This document shows positions 57,245 through 64,000 of a DNA stretch of 64,000 bases, in pieces; within the stretch, counting starts at the first letter, position 1; the number at the start of each line of letters is the position of its first letter. The translations under genes and the position numbers were made by a program. Source of the DNA: Eurosta solidaginis (lineage: Eukaryota; Arthropoda; Insecta; Diptera; Tephritidae); contig NC_090319.1 of NCBI RefSeq assembly GCF_040869045.1, positions 360,113,739 through 360,177,738 of the forward strand, read 5' to 3'. Below the pieces are notes generated by a model. The model was not told where the DNA came from. It was given only the letters and a program-made list of their open reading frames with translations, and ran no database searches.

Positions 57245-57405
57245 ATAACTTTTTGTTTAAATTCACTGTTGGTTTAAAATTCAAATTGGGTAGGATCTTT
57301 GACAAACCAAAGGAGCTCCCAAGGAACCTGAGACAATTCATTCAACTTGGCCATGCCCTTGTTGTCCTCTGGAATTTATTCAACAAATCCCCTTCTGATA
57401 CCAAT
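57245..57405 (-). mobile_element. LTR element internal 5' remnant with primer site
   Basis: On the minus strand TGGTATCAGAAGGGG (57389-57403) directly follows the LTR end by two bases, as a primer-binding site does. It is followed by a short open stretch MAKLNELSQVPWELLWFV, possibly a gag start. Truncated near 57245. Confidence 0.55.
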
Positions 57406-57784
57406 TGTAACGAATTGTGGGGAATTCCGATTATTTTGCACCTGCTGCTAACGTTCGTATCGCTGATCTGTCGAATAAATAACTCCAATATTCAGTATTG
57501 CAATATGGTCTTTATTTGGGAGTAGTACAATTATAATTCAATAACACGTACTTCACAAAATCGTGTTTAAATCAAACTGATTACTAATTTCTCAGCTTGC
57601 GCTGCTTTTACACTCTCGGTTTTCTCGTTCACTCATTTATCCTAAGGTCTAGTCATTTCGCGTAAATGTGTTCGAGAACAGTTTTATCTCATACTTGGTT
57701 GCTAGCTATATATATGTATGTATATTTGTAGTTTATGCTTTTCTACTAGCCATATGCTTGTGTATGTGTGAGTATCGACTTCCA
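57406..57784 (-). repeat. LTR of a truncated LTR retrotransposon
   Basis: Minus strand TGGAAGTC...TTACA. It has a TATATATAGC box-like run (about 57705), AATAAA (about 57508-57515) and the primer site after its 3' end. The outer boundary is set where RTE homology begins. The second LTR is absent. Confidence 0.5.
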
Positions 57785-58530
57785 TTTCCTGCGATTTTTT
57801 TAAGCCTAGTGCTGGAAAAAGATAGTTCTAGCAGAAGAACTAAACCGTGACGGCACTATCTATTATACGAGCTTACAATTACTTGTCTATGCTGATGATA
57901 TTGACATCGTTGGCTTTAACGAAGGCGTCGTGAGTTCTGCCTGATCTGAATAAGATAACGGGCTTTGCAGTAAATGAGGACAAGACTAAGTAGTTGCTAT
58001 CGTCAAAGAAAGAATCGACGCATTTGCAGCTTGATTGCCACTTCACTGTTGAAGGAGATTGTGAATGACTTCTTCTATCTGGAAACCTGTACTAACACCA
58101 AAAACAATGTCAGCTGTATCTCGACGAACAAAAGGCAGCTCTAGAAGTCGCTCATCCTACCCGTCCTGATGTATGGCTCACGATCATGGACGGTGTCGAG
58201 AGAAGATGAGATGGCACTTGGAGTGTTCGAGAGAAAAGTTTATCGGAAGATTTATGATCATGTCCGTGATGCAGACGGCTATTGTCGAAGGAGGTATAAT
58301 AATTAGCTGTATGAGCTTTACCCAGATATGAAAATAGTACAGCGAATAAAAGCCCGAGGCCTTCGCTGGCTAGGTTATGTTTCCGAATGGACGAAGATGC
58401 TCCGGCAAGAAAGTCTTTTAGTCAACACCGCAGTTTGGAAGCAGAGTAAGGAAGAGACCTCGGCTAAGTTGATAGAGACTTACCTCCTTTGGTGCTTCCA
58501 ATTGGAGTTAATTAATTAATGCGCTAACTG
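57785..58530 (+). pseudogene. Diverged RTE RT fragment
   Basis: Reads LEKIVLAEELNRDGTIYY-like sequence with a frameshift, then LVYADDIDIVG (YADD box), KTKNNVSC.. in the FVYLG region, and IKARGLRWLGYV near the end (58328-58519). It belongs to a subfamily more distant from the 40950-43449 copy, and the 3' tail is lost. Confidence 0.8.
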
Positions 58531-60404
58531 CCTTTTAGGAAATTTAATTCCAATAAATTAACTACATAAATACTTATTTAAAATTCACAATGAAAGACAC
58601 GGTCTTAAATTTGACAAATTTAGTTTTCTCTAATTTTACTTTTTCACTTCATTGCCTTTTTGCTATGGACGGCAGGATAGCAAACGTGCCTGGTTACAAG
58701 AAGACCATTGCCGTTATGTGAACAAAATTAATATCCTCTTTGAGCTTAGCTCATCTTAGTGTAAAGCGCGCTATCCACTTTTTTCGATTTGGATTTTGGG
58801 TGCTTTTAAGTTAGTATTATTATTTTAAGGGCGCTTCCCCTTGCGTTGCACCTCCCATACTTCGAAACTTTATATCCGAGTTGCTATAAAGTTCTTAAGT
58901 ATCTTATTTCTAGACCTAGTTAGAGGACAATCTTCTTTCCAGTAAGTGGGCGAGATTTTTGAAAAAATATTATTAAAGATTTGATCCGCTTGAAATTTGG
59001 GACTTAGGTACTTAGTACTTTTCTCCTTGAAATGAGCCAAGGACCAATCTCTAAATAAATGTTAGCAAAACCTGTGTCAGGGATTCAATTTCCGAACAAA
59101 ATTTACGGTTAGTGTAAGAGTGAGGGGTAGAGGTGATGGTCAATTGAGTGGAATTATAATAATCTTCATTGACAATAATTTTCCCCCTACAAGTCCAAAG
59201 AAAAATCATCCTTGAAATATTTGTCTGGAACTGTGTCGGGTATTGATATTGTCTTAAGGTAATAAGGGGCAAATTATGTATAACGCAACGAGTCATTATC
59301 TCAACCGAAATTCGTATGCTGTAAAAGCATTAATTCGCTTCAGTGAGTGACAGTAAACTTGAGTGCGTTTGTGAAATTTTTGGCATTTATAGTAATGAAT
59401 GTGAACGTGAGTGACTTCGACGGAAAGTGTCACGGCGTCATATAAAATCTGGCCATAAGTACCTTACAGTTATACATACTAATCAAAAATCTCTACGATA
59501 TAATCGTTGCTTCGACGCATCTTCGAGGAACAAAAAGAAAATCTCTGAAAACTAACTTATTTGTGTGCATGTGCGGGGTATACACGGGATATTTAACATT
59601 GAAGTTTTCGCTGGCATAAGAACTTTTTTTCGACCAAGATTTTCTATTCACTCGCGCTAGTGGTACCTAAAAAAAATATGAATCCCTCCGTATGTTTTTT
59701 ATTCTTTTTGTGCTTCATTGAACTTCAACTAAACGGGCAAATATTAAACAAGAAAAAACAATCAAATGATTAGCCTGACTTTCTACGAAAGAAGCCCACA
59801 ATGAATTGACCTTGAGTATCATAACAGATCAAGTTAACATTATTAAAATAGTAAATTAATATGCCTAAATTTGCCAAATTCAATAAAAAATGAACAAATT
59901 ATTTACTTTAACGGCAGTTTCGTGGCACATAATTCTCATTTCCGCTTTCTGAAAAATTGCTGAGTCTCTTTGAGTTGAACTTCACAACTTTATTTATTTG
60001 TATTGGTCAAGAAAATGTTATTGTATTATTCATTGAAATACGTCTACAAGATACGAACAAACTACTCAACTAACACAACCAATATGAAAAACATTATCCG
60101 GCGAAGAATTTATTGAAAAACTTTTTATCGACTACAAGACTGCAATGGAATGAAGGTGGGGGCGATGACTAAAGTTATCTTAACAAAAATGTGATAAAAA
60201 ACTTTTATGATTACAACAGTAAAGTAAATTTTTTTAACGCTATATTTTCATCTAGCCGAGGAGATGCATACTCACAGAAATAAATAATGAAAAGCCAACT
60301 AAATAAAATAACAAGAAAAATGGCTTCACCTTAAGAAACTATAAAGCGATACGAAAAATTGGAGGCAGCGGATAGAGGCAGAAAAAAACTATATTTATAT
60401 AATT
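58531..60404. other. Unannotated interval
   Basis: 1.9 kb of AT-rich sequence. No coding or element ends recognised. Confidence 0.4.
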
Positions 60405-60715
60405 GAAAACGGGTGGTAGGCTATTTTGAACTGGCTGGTCAGTGAGGACCTCACATAGACTGAATGAGTCCATAGTGTTACCAGAGTTATGTTCAACGAC
60501 GAAACGGAAAAAGCCTAACAGAAACCAGGATCTACGTTATATATAAATCCGTCCGCTTGGCAAATACTAGAAGCTTTCTAAGACTTAGCCACTTGCCAGA
60601 TCTGACAGTTGTGTCACTCCTAATAGCTGGAGTCTTAGCCTTGTAAGGGCAAGCCACCAGCACAAAACGTGACCCCCAGTGGGCTTGAAATAAACCCGCG
60701 GCAGGTATGATTGTC
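60405..60715 (-). mobile_element. LINE 3' UTR fragment
   Basis: GAACTGGCTGGTCAGTGAGG and ACCTCACATAGACTGAATGA, then TAGCTGGAGTCTTAGCC, parallel 48690-48730 and 45090-45230. These are minus-strand 3' ends of one LINE family that carries RNase H. Confidence 0.6.
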
Positions 60716-60775
60716 CTTTCCCAAAAACAAATAGTTGCAGGCTTCTTATCGGAAACAACCGATAGTTTTTTACAA

Positions 60776-61126
60776 TCGGTTTCTTATTAATAGCGAATTA
60801 TTATCTTCGATTTTTGGACTTGTTATCAGCTCGTTATAAATTTGTTATCGGCTTGTTATTGTAATCTTATTGGTTTCTTAATGGCCTGCTATCCACACGT
60901 GTGTCGTCGACTTTACATTGAAGTTTTGATGCTGTGATTCATAACAAACCGAAGAGTCGACGTTAGCAAATTTATAACATGGTGATAACAAATAGGTGGC
61001 ACTTCTATAAGAAGTCGATAACTTTTAAATCAAATGTCTATACGGTTTTGCTAAAAAATCGATAACTTTTCGACAACACGTTGATAACAAATTACTAACA
61101 CTTCTATAGCAAGTCAATAAATTTAC
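60776..61126 (+). mobile_element. Foldback-like element, GATAAC 11-bp modular arms (best copy)
   Basis: Left arm 60776-60907: twelve consecutive 11-mers in GTTATC sense (TTAATAGCGAA, TTATTATCTTC, GATTTTTGGAC, TTGTTATCAGC, TCGTTATAAAT, TTGTTATCGGC and so on). Right arm 60962-61126: fifteen consecutive 11-mers in GATAAC sense (GTTAGCAAATT, TATAACATGGT, GATAACAAATA, GGTGGCACTTC and so on) without a single shift. The ~54-bp core is bounded by CGTCGACT and AGTCGACG. Core and modules match 35060-35298. No coding. Confidence 0.85.
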
Positions 61127-61479
61127 GAAAACATAAAAATCGATTTATTTAAATTTGAAAGCGAAGTAATAAACATGAACACAAAAATCTATTTAATTAA
61201 ACTTAATTTACTTATTTTGTTTTGTTGATTTTCGGACAGCGTAGATAAATGATGTATATTGGAACGATTTTCCGTCATCCCTTGTCAAATTTGGTTTCGA
61301 GACAACGAACGAAATCGACATTGATGATGGCACAACCACGAAACCAAATTTGACAATTAATTTAGTTTAATGTCATTAGTTGGGCTCAATAGACCAATGG
61401 TCGCATTACAATCTTCAAAAAATTATCAAATGTCATTATTTTATTTGACTAATTTTATTTTATTTTGTTGTACTATATT
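61127..61479. other. Unannotated interval
   Basis: Contains TTGTCAAATTTGGTTTCG at 61283 and an inverted CGAAACCAAATTTGACAA at 61337, giving an 18-bp inverted repeat around ~36 bp. Confidence 0.5.
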
Positions 61480-61690
61480 TAAATTTTTTTTTTCATGATT
61501 TTCTATTTTTTTATTTTATTTTATTTTACTTTATTTTTTGTATTCTATTTTATGTTATTTTATTTTGCTTTATTTTATTTTATTTTGTTTTTATTTATTT
61601 TACTTGATTTTATTTTATTATATCTTATTTTATTTTATAATTATAGCGTTTTGGCGACTTTTTCTTTAATTTATTTTGTTTTGCCGGCCT
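61480..61690 (+). repeat. ATTTT/TTTTA microsatellite, block 1
   Basis: Degenerate TTTTA pentamers. Phe/Leu/Tyr-rich frame is compositional. Confidence 0.9.
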
Positions 61691-61724
61691 TAGGTCATGG
61701 GTGAATAAAACCACCAATTTTGTT

Positions 61725-61881
61725 TTTAAACCGATATATTTCGGTTACTCAAAAGTAACCGTCTTCAGGGCGAATTTTTAACACGTCTGCACCGTGTGAC
61801 ATTGAGCTGTATACCGTTCCACGTCAGACGTGTTAAAAATTCGCCCTGAAGACGGTTACCGTTGAGTAACCGAAATATATT
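61725..61881. repeat. Long inverted repeat, ~56-bp arms
   Basis: ATATATTTCGGTTACTCAA...ACGTCTG (61725-61781) is mirrored at about 61824-61880 around CACCGTGTGAC...CCACGT. It includes CGCCCTGAAGACGGTTAC. Phrases of this type accompany Penelope-like elements in my memory, so it may be two head-to-head Penelope ends; that link is not proven. Confidence 0.8.
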
Positions 61882-61937
61882 ATTTTATTTGACTTAAATT
61901 TGTTCTATTTTGTTTTATTTTATTTTATTTATTTATA

Positions 61938-62299
61938 AAGATCTTCGAAAGATTTATGGACCTCTACGCGTTGGCGAGTACCGAAGAAGATTTAACGATG
62001 AGCTGTACGAGCTCTACGCAGACATCAACATATTCCAGCGAATTAAAATGCAGCGACTGCGCTGGCCAGGCCATATTATGCGAATGAAAGATGACGCTCC
62101 GGCCAAGAAAGTGTTTCTATCGGAATCCGCCTATGGAAGCAGAGGAGACGGCGGCCCCCACTCCGGTCGAAGGGCCAGGTGGAAAACGAGTTAAACTCCC
62201 TTGGTTTGACCAATTGGTGCCGGTTGGCAGAGAGGAGGGGCGCCTTGCTGGACGGTCACAACCGTTTAAACAGTTGAGCGCCAATTAAGTAAGTAAGTT
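61938..62299 (+). pseudogene. RTE 3' fragment, 5'-truncated
   Basis: Frame GEYRRRFNDELYELYADINI, then KMQRLRWPGHIMRMKDDAPA and AKKVFLSESAYGSR, then the 3' end with CCGTTTAAACAGTT and an AAGTAAGTAAG tail. Very similar to the end of the 40950-43449 copy. It sits within ATTTT repeats that continue on both sides. Confidence 0.9.
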
Positions 62300-62520
62300 A
62301 TTTTATTTTATTTTAATTTGGATATATTTTATTTATTTTTTTTTAAATTTTTTTTTTTTATCTTATTTTATTTTATTTAATTTTAATTTTATATGATTTA
62401 ATTTTATTGTACTTTATTTTGTTTTATTTTATTATTATTATTATTTTTATTTAAAATAATTTTATTTTATTTGTTTAATTTATTTTTTTATTTTATTTTA
62501 TTTCATTGTATTTCGAGCTT
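62300..62520 (+). repeat. ATTTT/TTTTA microsatellite, block 2
   Basis: TTTTA-type runs resume directly after the RTE tail. Confidence 0.9.
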
Positions 62521-63879
62521 TGTGTTCAGTGTTACGTGGAAAGAATTTTAGCCTGCGCCAAGTTATAAAGTCTATTTGATGTTGCCAAAAAAACAAGTGT
62601 ATAAGTTCCAAGTACTACTCATCAAATTATAACTACCTCCTTTAAGTAGTATAGAAATTAAAAATTTCAGAGATGGGGGTAGTGCACTAATGCACCAGCC
62701 TTCACTCACAGTTGAGTGGTAATGCAAAAAATATCAGCCTCACTCAGCTATAGTGGTAGTGAAGCTGAAAAATTGTTCACTAAAGTTTAAAGGCTGCTAG
62801 TGAAAATATTGTCAACTTCAACATAGTGCATAAAACTATTCCCTAACTCATTTGAATAGAGGCATAGAAAACTTCCAATAATAATATTCTTTTTTTTTTC
62901 ACTCAGTTGAGTGGTAGTGAAAAACTTCTTATGTAAAACACACATTTTCCAAGCATCGGCCAAATCGTTCTTGCAAAACATGTTGCTAAGTTCTACGGTA
63001 AAACTTAAAAAAATATATATGTATAACTGAAAATAGCATAAGTTGAAATCAAAATGCATCCGAAAGCCAAAAGTCAAAATTATCATGATGAACATGAAGT
63101 GCAAATATTGTAACATTAGAGGTCTTCGGTGTTGCGCAAATGCCAATTCAACAGCCAATTGAGGCACGCACGCAGCTGCAGCAGTAACGAAAACATCAAC
63201 AACAAAAATGTGCTGTAATTGAAGTATGCCAAAAAACGCGTAAGCAGTCATGCGAATTTATGCCACAGTGGGTCGATTTTGGTGAAAAGAGCGCACCTTA
63301 ATTTCGATTTAAAGAAAAATAGGTAGATCTTTGTTTTTTCTGGAACCAGAATCATGATTACACTTACAGCCGTGCTATTTTGGTTTTATTATGAAGTAAA
63401 ATTTTAAAGAGGATAACCAAGTATACAAATGGACATACGAGTCTTCCGGATACGTGTGAGCTCGCTTTGGATATCAAACTCCTTTCGACTACACAAGTTA
63501 TGCCAGGCTCAAGTCGGTGTCACTAATTCGCAAATATTTTCACTGACACACCTAAACTGACACTTGACTCAGTTCATCATTTGTACACTCTATAAAAAAC
63601 TGTGTTTGACAAGTTTCAGGTTTTTATTCTGGCAGTTATCGGAATCAAAAAATTTGACCAAACTTAGATTAAATAATCTCGACTTTCTCCCCGCTTTTCT
63701 TTACTATGGTTTTTATTTAATTACCTTTCATCATCAAAGGCGTGTATGTGTTTGTGTGCGTGTTCCAAAGAACTCAACCTACCAAGATAAAATTTTCACG
63801 TAGGAGGTATGTATAAAATGAGGTGTACAATGTTTGGGGTACAGATTCCCTGTATAAGGTAGTTTAGGTGGCAAATGTA
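62521..63879. other. Unannotated interval
   Basis: CACTCAGTTGAGTGG-type short repeats near 62700-62760 and 62898-62915. The 154-codon minus frame at 62787-63251 has no family features. Confidence 0.4.
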
Positions 63880-64000
63880 GTGGGAGTGAGAGTGAAAATG
63901 GGTATGAGAGTGAGAGTGGGAGTGGGAGAATGAGAGGGAGTGTGAATGGGAACTAGAAGCAGAATTAGTTGGGAAGGGAGATAAAGAGAATAAGGGAAGG
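63880..64000 (+). repeat. GAGTGG/GGGA purine-rich repeat
   Basis: AGTGAGAGTGGGAGTGGGAG-type sequence running to the window edge. Confidence 0.9.

Noticed and set aside
57253..57525. 90-codon plus frame
   Set aside because: It lies across an LTR, its primer site and a gag-like start that read on the minus strand.
62787..63251. 154-codon minus frame
   Set aside because: Low-complexity hydrophobic composition, no family resemblance and no supporting start or splice context.

Overview
The window looks like higher-dipteran nuclear DNA, most likely a tephritid fruit fly. It is AT-rich and has split genes with GT-AG introns. Its mobile elements (an RTE-clade LINE with a TAAG tail, LOA-type LINEs with RNase H, a tRNA-derived SINE, Penelope, BEL/Pao, Helitrons, MITEs) are of kinds I know from fly genomes. 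The species call is inference; no database was searched.

Only one host gene is supported. Four minus-strand exons (39443-39502, 37433-37579, 23486-23665, 23237-23351) join in frame across consensus splice sites. They encode part of a protein with cation-independent mannose-6-phosphate-receptor type (CIMR) repeats, most likely the fly lysosomal enzyme receptor protein, Lerp. No first or last exon was recognised. On this reading nearly the whole window is intron, with at least 23 kb downstream of the last exon seen, a 13.8 kb intron at 23666-37432, and 24 kb upstream of the first exon seen.

Layout. 1-770: end of a LOA-type LINE. 1538-6515: Helitron-like 5' end, an 8-bp minisatellite, then a 4.1-kb array built from 11-bp modules in an 89-bp higher-order unit. 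6712-7357 and 9696-10098: MITEs. 7836-8842: RTE 3' ends. 11227-13555: minus-strand Helitron-like element with polypyrimidine blocks. 14180-19035: an RTE copy broken by a small Helitron and by a BEL/Pao derivative arranged LTR-internal-LTR-internal-LTR. 23237-23665: Lerp exons. 25200-27010: CR1-like LINE. 27180-27675: decayed relic of the 11-bp array. 28131-28575: SINE. 30155-31275: tandem-repeat transposon. 31345-31860: LOA RT fragment. 31897-33050: foldback MITE and a 156-bp array. 35060-36286: foldback element of GATAAC-type 11-bp modules, with SINE insertions nearby. 36285-36819 and 46978-47496: two copies of one dispersed repeat. 37433-39502: Lerp exons. 40950-43449: the longest RTE copy. 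45090-46860: RNase H LINE remnant and a second 156-bp-type array. 48758-50190: Penelope inserted in a LOA element. 52453-52819: a SINE with perfect 13-bp target duplications. 53055-55520: the longest LOA copy. 56895-57171: MITE. 57245-58530: partial LTR element next to an RTE fragment. 60405-61126: LINE 3' tail and a second GATAAC foldback element. 61480-62520: ATTTT-type repeats holding a large inverted repeat and an RTE 3' end. 63880-64000: purine-rich repeat.

The mobile elements are nearly all broken. The RTE, CR1 and LOA enzymes are the type of machinery that could move the SINEs. The most unusual signal is strict 11-bp periodicity in two repeat families, one forming the 4.1-kb array and the other forming the inverted arms of foldback-like elements.
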